A program made the translations under genes and the position numbers. Source: Phenylobacterium sp. (GTDB lineage: Bacteria > Pseudomonadota > Alphaproteobacteria > Caulobacterales > Caulobacteraceae). From it: a DNA stretch of 52,378 nt. The stretch's first letter is position 1. Each line of letters begins with the position of its first letter. Shown one piece after another: positions 41,867 through 49,965 of the stretch. Below the pieces are notes generated by a model that worked only from the letters and a program-made list of their open reading frames with translations, did not search any database and was not told where the DNA came from. The DNA lies in the NCBI GenBank assembly GCA_018001015.1, contig JAGNIV010000025.1:1-52378 (forward strand). Reading direction: 5' to 3'.

Positions 41867-42805
41867 ATGGACCACCAGACCGTACCCGTCATCGATCTGG
41901 CCGCCCCGCCGGCCCAGGTTCGAGATCAACTCGCCCGGGCCTGCGCCGAGTGGGGCTTCTTCCACTTGGTGGGCCATGGGCTGGACCCCGGCCTGATGGA
42001 CGCCGTGATGGCCGAGGCGCGCGGCCTGTTCGCGGCGCCGGCGACCGACAAGCGGACCCTGAGCCGCACCCGTGACAATCCCTGGGGCTATTACGACCGC
42101 GAACTGACCAAGAACCGCCGCGACAAGAAGGAGATCTTCGACATCGGGCCGGAGGTGGCAGGGCTGGCGCCGAGCGACGACGCCTTCACCGGCGCGACGC
42201 CGTTCCCGGCCTGGCGCGAGGACTTCGAACCCACCGCGCGCGCCTACGCCGCCGCCTGCGAACGCCTGTGCTTCACGCTGTTGCGGGACATCTCCCTTGG
42301 CCTGGGCGCGCCCGCCGAGGCGCTGGCGCCGGCCTTCCAGGGCGCGCACACCAGTTTCCTTCGGCTCAATCACTATCCCACACGCGACCCGATGAGCGAC
42401 GAAGCCGCGGAGCCGGCGGGCCTGGGCATCCACCACCATACCGACGCCGGCGCCCTCACCCTGCTGCTCACCGATGGCGTTCCCGGGCTGCAGGTCCTCA
42501 AGGACGGCGTCTGGCGGGCCGTGGACCCGGTCGCCGGCGGCCTGATCGTCAATGTGGGGGACATGATCCAGGTCTGGTCCAACGACGCCTATCGGGCGCC
42601 GCTTCACCAGGTGCTGGCCATGGAGAGCGGCGAGCGGTTCAGCCTCGCCTACTTCTTCAACCCGGCCTATGCCGCCGTCATCCGCCCGCTGCGGCCGCCG
42701 GCCCGCTACCGCGACCTGCCCTGGGGCGAGTTCCGCCGCCGCCGCGCCGACGGCGACTTCGCCGACTACGGCGCCGAGGTGCAGATCAGCGACTACCGCG
42801 CATAG
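41867..42805 (+). CDS. Isopenicillin N synthase-like 2OG-Fe(II) oxygenase
   Basis: A 312-residue non-haem iron oxygenase. DIOX_N domain (VPVIDLAAP; CAEWGFFHLVGHGLDPGLMD) and 2OG-FeII domain with the metal triad HHHTDAG (H-x-D) and APLHQVL (distal His), and the 2OG-binding ERFSLAYFF (Arg-x-Ser). The substrate is unknown; homologues are widespread in proteobacteria with no beta-lactam pathway. The frame extends to GTG 41849, also with a purine-rich site; ATG 41867 is preferred. Confidence 0.88.
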   Translation: MDHQTVPVIDLAAPPAQVRDQLARACAEWGFFHLVGHGLDPGLMDAVMAEARGLFAAPATDKRTLSRTRDNPWGYYDRELTKNRRDKKEIFDIGPEVAGLAPSDDAFTGATPFPAWREDFEPTARAYAAACERLCFTLLRDISLGLGAPAEALAPAFQGAHTSFLRLNHYPTRDPMSDEAAEPAGLGIHHHTDAGALTLLLTDGVPGLQVLKDGVWRAVDPVAGGLIVNVGDMIQVWSNDAYRAPLHQVLAMESGERFSLAYFFNPAYAAVIRPLRPPARYRDLPWGEFRRRRADGDFADYGAEVQISDYRA

Positions 42806-42838
42806 AAAAAGGGGCCGGACCTCAGGTCCGACCCCTCT
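42806..42838 (-). terminator. Rho-independent terminator, ancestral ilvC terminator
   Basis: On the minus strand: AGGGGTCGGACC-TGA-GGTCCGGCCCC followed by TTTTT, an intrinsic terminator with one mismatch in a 12-bp stem. It lies about 20 bp beyond the leftmost copy of the ilvC 3' end (42861). It is best explained as the original ilvC terminator, now separated from ilvC by ~5 kb of inserted DNA. It could also serve the convergent oxygenase gene. Confidence 0.85.
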
Positions 42839-42860
42839 CGTCTCCTGAGAGACGCCGCGA

Positions 42861-42917
42861 CTAGTTGCGCGCGGTGTCCACCAGCTTGGTGATCCAGGGC
42901 ATCATGGCGCGCAGGCG
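42861..42917 (-). other. att-like site 1: duplicated ilvC 3' end (outermost left)
   Basis: 57 bp identical to the end of ilvC (47820-47882), including the TAG stop, except for a 6-bp deletion that removes two codons (the ilvC end [12 protein letters not shown] becomes [10 protein letters not shown]). Identity ends abruptly at GCAGGCG. Next to it on the right is the mobile-unit end GGGCAAGGAAATCAAGG. Confidence 0.85.
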
Positions 42918-43080
42918 GGCAAGGAAATCAAGGGGTTATCAGCCGGGTCAAGACCCGCGTGTAGCAGCGACGTGTAGCAGCCGTAGCGGCCCTCCGGAAG
43001 GGGTACGCTACTCAAAGTCTGTAGACCTAAAGGCGTCAAGCCCGACACGTTGAGGCCGACGAACCAAGGATCGCTGCAAC

Positions 43081-43933
43081 GTGCCACGGCTGGAAAGGGA
43101 ACTCAGAAAGCCCAGTGCGCACATCACGAAGACCCTGGCGTCTAAACGGGCTCTCTCTCGCTGGGCTTCCGTTGCGTACCCGGTCAAAGGTGGTGAAGGA
43201 GAAGGTCTGCGAAGTTCTTGGTTACCCGGTGCCAAAATCGTTTCAGAAAACACAGCCTCGATTTCCGGGTCAGTTCTTCGACACCTACACGCAGAAATCG
43301 AACAACCTGCAAGTTTGGAACGAAGAGCTTTCAGCTGTTCGTCGCTACGTCCTCATCCGTATTTCCGACGCGGACCTTGTTACCCGCGTAAAGGTGGTCA
43401 CTGGCGATGCGCTGGCGGCCCTCGACACGACGGGCACGCTGACCAGCAAGTACCAGGCACGGTGCATACCGGGCGTCGAAGCCAGTGAGCTTATTACCGA
43501 CCACGACACCAAGACCTTAGCTGGCTTCACCTCGCCTGGCGTCGAACTGCGCTCCATCGGCACGCCAGTGATGCACCCTAGAGCCGGGCAACTGCTGCCT
43601 ATTGCTGAGGTTTACGACCGCCTGAAGCCGCTGCTCGGACAAAGCTTCAAGGATGCGGGGTTCGACCAAGAACGAAACAGAGGGGCAGCCCTACACCGGT
43701 TGGTGTGCCAGTCTCTTGGCTACGCCACCTATCAGGACGACGGACAGTTCCCTGACGTTCGCCATCAACTGATAGAGGTCAAGCTGCAGACCGCGCCGAC
43801 CATCGACCTCGGGTTGGTATTGCCGAGCAGCACAGAGCCGTTAGACGTGCCGATGATCGAGGGCGCTCAGATACGACACTGTGACGTGCGCTATGCTGTC
43901 TTCTATGAGCTTGTTCTGTGGAGCCTTTCCCAT
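43081..43933 (+). pseudogene. Disrupted PD-(D/E)XK restriction endonuclease gene
   Basis: Two overlapping frames together read as one type II restriction endonuclease-like protein. Frame 1 from GTG 43081 gives LERELRKPSAHITKTLASKR and ALSRWASVAYP. Near 43180 the similarity shifts to frame 2, RTRSKVVKEKVCEVLGYPVP and FDTYTQKSNNLQVWNEELS. The nuclease motif is FPDVRHQLIEVKLQTAPTID (PD...EVK). After CDVRYAVFY (about 43905) the frame runs into other sequence and finally antisense of the integrase stub, so the 3' end is lost. A separate frame MPKTKDQFVLAALEQ begins at 43934, perhaps the start of a following gene cut by the same deletion. No methyltransferase partner is present. The frame-2 part is open from 43115 to 44089. 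Confidence 0.55.
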
Positions 43934-44018
43934 GCCAAAAACGAAAGATCAGTTTGTACTCGCCGCGCTCGAACAGGCGCACTTGTCGCCGCCTCAGTCA
44001 GTACGGAAGCGGGCGACG

Positions 44019-44205
44019 CTCGCAATGCAGCGAACTCGTCGTCTATGTCTGACCACACCTTTGGCAGGAGTGCGCGGGCGACCTTGTAGTCCGAGGTGCC
44101 CAGCGCGCGGTTCACCTCCGCACTGCCCCAGAGTGTCACAAGGTCAGCGGGAACACGGCGGCGCAAATACCACCGCGCTCCGCGCTGTTTTAATCCGGTC
44201 AACAT
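44019..44205 (-). pseudogene. Tyrosine recombinase N-terminal stub (DUF6538), unit A
   Basis: From ATG 44205: MLTGLKQRGARWYLRRRVPA, then WGSAEVNRALGTSDYKVARA and WSDIDDEFAALRA. This is the DUF6538 N-terminal module of phage-type integrases that target gene ends. The core-binding and catalytic Arg/His/Tyr domains are missing; the frame runs into unrelated sequence antisense to the restriction gene remnant. The stub lies next to the right end of unit A, where an integrase gene is expected. Confidence 0.7.
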
Positions 44206-44295
44206 GTCCTTCTCCAACGTGCGCTGTGTAGCAGTCACGCGGGACATTCCGACCGTCTAACCCCTTGAGTTTCCTAGTTCTCCAGTCTTTTCAGA

Positions 44296-44358
44296 CTAGT
44301 TGCGCGCGGTGTCCACCAGCTTGTTCTTGGTGATCCAGGGCATCATGGCGCGCAGGCG
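44296..44358 (-). other. att-like site 2: duplicated ilvC 3' end (between units)
   Basis: 63 bp identical to the ilvC end at 47820-47882, including the 6 bp that site 1 lacks. Left of it is the right end of unit A (CTAGTTCTCCAGTCTTTTCAGA, shared with unit B's right end); right of it is GGGCAAGGAAATCAATGGG, as after site 1. Confidence 0.88.
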
Positions 44359-44440
44359 GGCAAGGAAATCAATGGGTTAACAGCCGGGTCATTTCCCGTG
44401 TGTAGCACCCGTGTGTAGCATTTCTTTGCAAGAGTGGAAG

Positions 44441-45073
44441 CTATTTGCGCGTGTCGCGCCGAAGGTCGCGCGGCAGAAACTTATCAATCTCGCCGTCATT
44501 GAAGGTGTATTCTTCATCCCGCTGCAGTGCCGTCTGTGCCAGCCCATAAGCTTTTGGCGTCGTATGCGGGGCAGACTTGTAGATGGAGCCCAACGCAGCC
44601 TGCAGCTCATCCCGCTTGGTGCAGACGTCCTCAAGGCTGAGCCTCCGCGCAACGATGTCCGTTAGCAGCGAAAGATAAGCCTCACGGATTGCCCACAGGT
44701 CAGCAGCGGTGTCCCGGTGCTTCTGGGCCGATGCACCCGGATCGAAGCCTTTCATGTAACCAGTGAGCCCAAGGGTGACCAACGAAACACCGGCGGTGGC
44801 GACCTTCAGCAAGATCGCGTCAGCGAAGATCACCGCAACCGCGCCCGACGCTGTTATGGCACCGAGGATGATTTGGATTAGCTTGATGTTACGCAGAGTG
44901 CCGCCGCAAAGGTCGGCGTCTTTCTCGTGCGTCTTGTGGGAATAGACCACCCGACCAAAGCACTCGCGGACTTGGCCTTCCAAAACGCTATACGCGTCAG
45001 CCTCAGGGGAAGGTTGGGCCAAAGATAGCTCTCCAAGTTTCGCGGTAGGACCAATCGTGACCGTTCGTTCCAT
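44441..45073 (-). CDS. SLATT-domain two-TM effector (partner of CD-NTase)
   Basis: A 210-residue membrane protein. Two adjacent TM helices (LIQIILGAITASGAVAVIFA; ATAGVSLVTLGLTGYM) follow a soluble N-terminus and precede a helix GASAQKHRDTAADLWAIREA and a coiled C-terminus (SLEDVCTKRDELQAAL). This is the SLATT architecture (SMODS and SLOG-associated 2TM effector), probably family 4. Such proteins are proposed to form pores when a nucleotide second messenger is made. The gene overlaps the 3' end of the CD-NTase gene by 71 bp from ATG 45073, or by about 20 bp if a TTG near 45025 with GGAGAG upstream is used. The overlap shows tight coupling. Confidence 0.75.
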   Translation of the reverse strand: MERTVTIGPTAKLGELSLAQPSPEADAYSVLEGQVRECFGRVVYSHKTHEKDADLCGGTLRNIKLIQIILGAITASGAVAVIFADAILLKVATAGVSLVTLGLTGYMKGFDPGASAQKHRDTAADLWAIREAYLSLLTDIVARRLSLEDVCTKRDELQAALGSIYKSAPHTTPKAYGLAQTALQRDEEYTFNDGEIDKFLPRDLRRDTRK

Positions 45074-45884
45074 AGTTGATCGCCCTGACCGCGTCTGCAT
45101 AGGCGGCGGCCGCTTTGGTCCGGAAGTTCCCTTGGCTGTGAACGTACGATCCGCTTCCAGGCGCGCGCCAGTAAGTCTGCGCGGAATTTTGGTTAGCCAT
45201 ATACAAGAAGAAGTCTCTCACGAGCCAGTCGTGGTAGAGGAACGATTTGTCCCTGTGCTCCCACGTAGCAATAAAGGCGTAGGCCAGAGTATCAATAAGC
45301 ATCCCGCTTATGGGCACGCTGTTTTGCAACTTCCATAGGCGCATCATTCTACACAACGCCTTCAGATTGCCATTTGCCTCCGTATTTCTAGTCGAAAAGG
45401 CTGCCATCTCCTTCTTCGGATCGCAAACTTTCCATGACCCGCCGTTATTGCTGTCGGCAAAGGTAAAGCTATCGTCTTTATTCGAAAAGACAGGTAGTAT
45501 CTCAAACCTTATACCATCATCGAAGTTGATAGCCACGACCTGCCCGTCACCCCCTATATAGGTGCTAGGATAAGTCTTTTGGATGGATGTTCGCACAGCT
45601 TGGAGCAATGCAGATTGCCCGTTGGTGGCATACGCATTATATTTTACATATGTGTCATACGGAAGCTGAAAGGAAACATCGAGATCGCTGACGCCACGCG
45701 CCGCACTATCTCTTCCATACGAGCCCACGTAGAGGCTGTGCGCCGTTTCAGAAGTTGTATTCCAGAAATCTGTATTTATTTGCTTAGTTATTCTCTTATA
45801 TCTGTAAGAAATAGTTTTCATGGTCTCAGCCGGTATCAGATAGCTGGATCTAAAAGCTCTGAAATCGTCGGCGACGCTTACCAT
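45003..45884 (-). CDS. CD-NTase (SMODS-family cyclic oligonucleotide synthase)
   Basis: A 293-residue nucleotidyltransferase of the cGAS/DncV-like type. Active-site motif LYVGSYGRDSAARGVSDLDV: Gly54-Ser55, Asp67 and Asp69; the third acidic position is Glu128 (GIRFEILPVF), a variant common in SMODS enzymes. The C-terminal helical part (FSTRNTEANGNLKALCRMMR; SGMLIDTLAYAFI) matches the OAS1-like fold. It would make a cyclic di- or trinucleotide on infection, which activates the SLATT partner, as in CBASS-like systems. Strongly AT-rich; AGGA lies 6 nt before the ATG. No E1/E2/JAB or HORMA/TRIP13 genes follow, so it fits a minimal type I layout. Confidence 0.85.
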   Translation of the reverse strand: MVSVADDFRAFRSSYLIPAETMKTISYRYKRITKQINTDFWNTTSETAHSLYVGSYGRDSAARGVSDLDVSFQLPYDTYVKYNAYATNGQSALLQAVRTSIQKTYPSTYIGGDGQVVAINFDDGIRFEILPVFSNKDDSFTFADSNNGGSWKVCDPKKEMAAFSTRNTEANGNLKALCRMMRLWKLQNSVPISGMLIDTLAYAFIATWEHRDKSFLYHDWLVRDFFLYMANQNSAQTYWRAPGSGSYVHSQGNFRTKAAAAYADAVRAINYGTNGHDWSYRETWRAIFGPTFP

Positions 45885-45957
45885 TACATTCCTGCTATTT
45901 AAGACTTGGAGAATAAACTATCTTCCACGGCAATCCTGCCAGAGGATCGTCCGGATA

Positions 45958-46233
45958 CTATTTGGTATCGCGCGGTGGGTTGGGATCATTCCCCGGAGCG
46001 ACAGTGTCACTGTCCCGGAACTTGCCGTTCACGCCCTGCGTCACGACTTCCCCCCCTCCGGCGTTCTGAACGATTTGGCGGGCCGCAGCCTGCGCCTTCG
46101 CTTGGGTGTCGAACACGCCACTGGCCCGCTGCGCACCAGGAGCTTTCACAGCCCACCCTCCGGGGTGGTTGACTACGAACCGATCGCTCTTCTTGACCAC
46201 GAACCTTCTCCATCGCTCACGACCGCCGTTCAT
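45958..46233 (-). CDS. DUF2188 domain protein
   Basis: A 91-residue protein whose core, VVNHPGGWAVKAPGAQRASG followed by FDTQAKAQAAARQIV, is a DUF2188 domain with the typical end GGGEVVTQGVNGKFRDSDTV. The N-terminus is basic (MNGGRERWRRFVVKK). DUF2188 proteins are small and often found on mobile elements near restriction or defence genes; function unknown. It is upstream of the CD-NTase on the same strand with a 73-bp gap. Confidence 0.78.
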   Translation of the reverse strand: MNGGRERWRRFVVKKSDRFVVNHPGGWAVKAPGAQRASGVFDTQAKAQAAARQIVQNAGGGEVVTQGVNGKFRDSDTVAPGNDPNPPRDTK

Positions 46234-46642
46234 CGAACGGCCCACCTTAACCATTTAGAAACATTATTTCGCATCTACGGCAATAGGTACAGATTGTCGC
46301 ACTGAAGAACCTGTGAATAACCGCTCCCTGCGCGGCGGCCGCCAAGATCGATTGAGAGAGTAGATGTTCGCATTTTTCGAACTCTCTTCCGGTTCCATTT
46401 CCTCGTACTGGATGGGCGCGACTGATGGTTCACATTATGTGCGCGCCAAGTCTTGCCTTGGAGTGGCATAAAGAAGTCTTTATGTGCTTCTTGGCGGCCT
46501 GAAACGAGCCCACTGATGGGAGAGGGGCCCTCTGAATGGACACCTAGACGGTTCCCCCATGGGGTGGCACCCACCGTGCAGGTTAGGGCTATGGCGTCAG
46601 CAAGATCGCTCGTGCAGCGCGATAGGGCCTGCGGAACAGCCG
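46234..46642. other. Unit B region with no recognised gene
   Basis: About 400 bp between the DUF2188 gene and the recombinase control region. Short frames (for example 46275-46574 minus and 46453-46656 plus) lack recognisable domains and good ribosome-binding sites. It may contain promoters for the leftward CD-NTase operon; none stands out. Confidence 0.5.
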
Positions 46643-46742
46643 CTCATAAGTTGTAAGTTTTGCGCCATAGCTCACAACATACTTGACGCCCCATATGAGC
46701 CAGGATTATGAGCTAGGGAAATTGCAACCCTAACTTATGAGC
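46643..46742 (+). promoter_or_regulatory. Repeat-bearing control/recombination site upstream of the serine recombinase
   Basis: Three direct copies of TATGAGC (46694, 46707, 46736), each followed by YAGR (CAGG, TAGG, CAGA), and one inverted CTCATAAG (46643) lie within 100 bp ending 6 nt before the recombinase ATG. First and second copies are 13 bp apart. Such arrays upstream of resolvase genes are commonly res sites and operators. No clear Shine-Dalgarno is seen. Confidence 0.6.
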
Positions 46743-46747
46743 CAGAC

Positions 46748-47326
46748 ATGCGGATCGCTTACTATCGCGTCTCCACAGGGGACCAGAGCATTGAGGCTCA
46801 GCGCCACGCCCTCGGAACCGATTTCGATAAGGAGTTCACCGACGAAGGGGTGAGCGGCGGCATTATGGCTGCAGACCGTCCCGGCTTCGCCAAGCTCTTA
46901 GAGCAGGTCCGCAAGGGCGATACGGTATGCGTCTATGCGGTGGACCGTCTGGGTCGGGATGCGCTCGACGTGCAGAGCACGGTGCGTCGCCTGATCGACA
47001 GGGGCGTCACGGTAGACATTCATGGGCTGGGGCAGATCGGTCGCGGGGTGGGCGAAATCATCCTCGCTGTGCTAGCGCAGGTCGCCGACATGGAGCGCCA
47101 AAAGATCAGGGAGCGGACGGAGGGAGGCCGTGCCACAGCGAGGGCGGCCCTACAGGCCACTGGAAAAACCCACAGAGGGAAAGACAGCCTTGGCCGCCCA
47201 AAGGCGCAGGACGGCGCGGCAGTCGCCGCGTGGCGGGATCAGAATAAGGCGAGCATCAGACGCACTGCCCAGCAGTTCGGCGTTTCCGAGGCGACGGTGA
47301 AACGGTATTGCGCAGCAGCCTCCTGA
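46748..47326 (+). CDS. Serine recombinase (resolvase/invertase family)
   Basis: A 192-residue recombinase with the catalytic Ser in IAYYRVSTGDQSIEAQR (Ser9), Arg residues in VDRLGRDALDVQSTVRRLID, the long helix ILAVLAQVADMERQKIRERT and a C-terminal HTH (IRRTAQQFGVSEATVKRYCA). The length fits small resolvases such as Tn3-type TnpR. It may resolve or regulate unit B, but no transposase is nearby. The C-terminal half keeps all conserved parts, so it appears intact. Confidence 0.88.
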   Translation: MRIAYYRVSTGDQSIEAQRHALGTDFDKEFTDEGVSGGIMAADRPGFAKLLEQVRKGDTVCVYAVDRLGRDALDVQSTVRRLIDRGVTVDIHGLGQIGRGVGEIILAVLAQVADMERQKIRERTEGGRATARAALQATGKTHRGKDSLGRPKAQDGAAVAAWRDQNKASIRRTAQQFGVSEATVKRYCAAAS

Positions 47327-47581
47327 AGCCCTGCAGGGAGGCTCTAGGCAAGTCCTGGTAGGCATCTGGCCTTGCCACCGGCACGCCCTCAGTGAGCCCC
47401 TGAGCGCGCCCACGGCGACTTCGGCTAAGTCACTGTATTATAAGTCCTTTGATTTGATACCATCATGCACAGGGAAACTTTCGCTCACTGCCCGACCTGA
47501 CACCCAGGTCGAGGCGCGAGATTGTGCTCCAATATGACGCGCGAGAGCGCACGACCCGTGGGCGCAACCACGACGATCCGT

Positions 47582-47731
47582 TACTCTTGGCAGAAGCCTA
47601 CGGGCAACCCGGTAGTCTGAAGTTCCAAGGGCGCGAGTTACCTCCGCTGACCCCCAGGCCTCTATGTATTGAGCGGGAACGCGGCGGCGCAAAAACCACC
47701 GCGCTCCACGCTGTTTGAGGCCGTTGAACAT
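47582..47731 (-). pseudogene. Tyrosine recombinase N-terminal stub (DUF6538), unit B
   Basis: From ATG 47731: MFNGLKQRGARWFLRRRVPA, WGSAEVTRALGTSDYRVARR, LLPRV, closely similar to the stub in unit A. After about 50 residues the frame continues as unrelated, low-complexity Arg/Ala/Ser-rich sequence (DRRGCAHGSCALARH), so the rest of the integrase is gone. It is at the same distance from the att site as the unit A stub. Confidence 0.7.
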
Positions 47732-47819
47732 GTCGTTCTCCGAGTGGGCTGTGTAGCAGCCACGCGGGACATATCGACGTCTAACCCCTTGAGTTTCCTA
47801 GTTCTCCAGTCTTTTCAGA

Positions 47820-48929
<1,110 letters not shown>

Positions 48930-48973
48930 TCAAGCCGAACGGGCCCTTACAGGACATTTCGTCCCGTGAAAGA

Positions 48974-48998
48974 CCCCCTCCCCATGGCGGGGAGGGGG
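48974..48998 (-). terminator. Terminator downstream of the RcnB-like gene
   Basis: A perfect 10-bp stem, CCCCCTCCCC / GGGGAGGGGG, around a 5-nt loop lies 9 nt past the RcnB-like stop. On the minus strand it is followed by TCTTTC, a short weak U-run. Confidence 0.6.
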
Positions 48999-49006
48999 AG
49001 ATCACG

Positions 49007-49837
49007 TCACCAGAAGACGTCGCGGATCGCCTGGACGACACGGCCGGAGAACATGTCCACCAGCAGGACGTCGTCGCCGACCCGGACGTATTCATAGCCG
49101 ATGGGCGGTATCGGCAGGCCGTAGGACCACCAGTCGTTCAGGCGGTACTGGGTGCTCCACCAGCCACGCGGCAGCTGGTCGCCATAGCTCCAGCTGCGGA
49201 TATAGAAGCCCGACGGCGGACGGTAGGCGTAGCCGCGATAGCGCTGCTGGCTACGGAAGTTCTGGCCATGGTAGCGGCGGTCGAAGCGCGGCCGCTGTTG
49301 GTTGCGGTCCGGGCGCCAGTCGCGGCCGTTGTTGTTCCAGCCATTGTACGGGCCATTGTTGTTCCAGCCCGAATTGCGGTCGTCGCGCCGGTCATTGTTC
49401 CGGTTGGGGCGCTGATCGTCGTTGTCGTTGTTCTGCCGCCCCTGCCAGTCTTGACCGCCCTGACGTCCCCCCTGGCCGTTGTTCCAGCGCTGGCCGCCGT
49501 TCTGCGGCGGCTGTTGCGTCTGCTGGTCCTGGCGCGATTGCCAGTTGGAGTCTCCCCGACGGCCGCCCTGCCGGCCTTGCGACGGCCCCTGCCCCTGGGG
49601 TTGGGCCTGGGCCTGAGGTTGCGGCGCTTGGGCCTGGGGCGCCTGGGCCTGGGGCGCGGGCTGGCGCTCCCTCAGCGATGGCGGCAGGTTGCGCGAGCTG
49701 GCGCGCATGGCCGGGTTGTAGCTTCCGTCCCCGCGGCTCTCGCGCCGGTGCTCGCCGCCATCCTCCTGGGCGAACGCCACCTGGGCCGTGGAGGCCAGCA
49801 GCACCAGCGCCAGCGCGCCCTTGATAACCGTCTTCAT
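49007..49837 (-). CDS. RcnB-family periplasmic protein
   Basis: A 276-residue exported protein. Signal peptide 1-23 (LALVLLASTAQVAFAQ), then a long Gln/Gly/Asn/Arg-rich stretch (about 60-190, for example QGQGPSQGRQGGRRGDSNWQ) and a C-terminal RcnB-like domain: LPRGWWSTQYRLNDWWSYGL, EYVRVGDDVLLVDMFSGRVV. RcnB affects Ni/Co efflux in E. coli; in alphaproteobacteria the family is broad and the role unknown. ATG 49837 is chosen for the signal peptide. Confidence 0.85.
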   Translation of the reverse strand: MKTVIKGALALVLLASTAQVAFAQEDGGEHRRESRGDGSYNPAMRASSRNLPPSLRERQPAPQAQAPQAQAPQPQAQAQPQGQGPSQGRQGGRRGDSNWQSRQDQQTQQPPQNGGQRWNNGQGGRQGGQDWQGRQNNDNDDQRPNRNNDRRDDRNSGWNNNGPYNGWNNNGRDWRPDRNQQRPRFDRRYHGQNFRSQQRYRGYAYRPPSGFYIRSWSYGDQLPRGWWSTQYRLNDWWSYGLPIPPIGYEYVRVGDDVLLVDMFSGRVVQAIRDVFW

Positions 49838-49965
49838 GTCACTGTCCCCTGGCCGCACACGGCCGATGGATGTCCCTTCAACCAAGGTTAATGCTGGCCC
49901 CCGTGTGAACCGCGCTTGAACGGAAACCCCGCCGGTTCGACAAAGGGCGCAACCTGGAGAGCGCG

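Larger units (their letters stand above)
42861..44295. mobile_element. Integrated mobile unit A at the ilvC 3' end
   Basis: A ~1.4-kb unit bounded by ilvC 3' repeats at 42861 and 44296. The left end has GGAAATCAAGGGGTTA (42923-42938); the right end has its near inverse TAACCCCTTGAGTTTCC (44258-44274). GTGTAGCAG occurs at 42959 and 42972 on the left and at 44226 on the right, possibly as integrase arm sites. Contents: a broken restriction endonuclease and an integrase stub. It lacks a working integrase, so it is now immobile unless helped in trans. Confidence 0.78.
44296..47819. mobile_element. Integrated mobile unit B at the ilvC 3' end (defence cargo)
   Basis: A ~3.5-kb unit between ilvC repeats at 44296 and 47820. 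Its ends match those of unit A: left GGAAATCAATGGGTTAA (44364-44380), right TAACCCCTTGAGTTTCC (47782-47798), with GTGTAGCA at 44400, 44413 and 47751. The right-hand ~65 bp before the ilvC stop are near-identical in A and B. Cargo is a CD-NTase, a SLATT protein, DUF2188 and a serine recombinase; parts are clearly AT-rich compared with flanking genes. The tyrosine integrase is only a stub. Confidence 0.82.

Noticed and set aside
43903-44247. Complete small integrase-like protein of 114 residues
   Set aside because: Only the first ~60 residues match the DUF6538 module; the rest is antisense to the restriction gene remnant and there is no catalytic domain.
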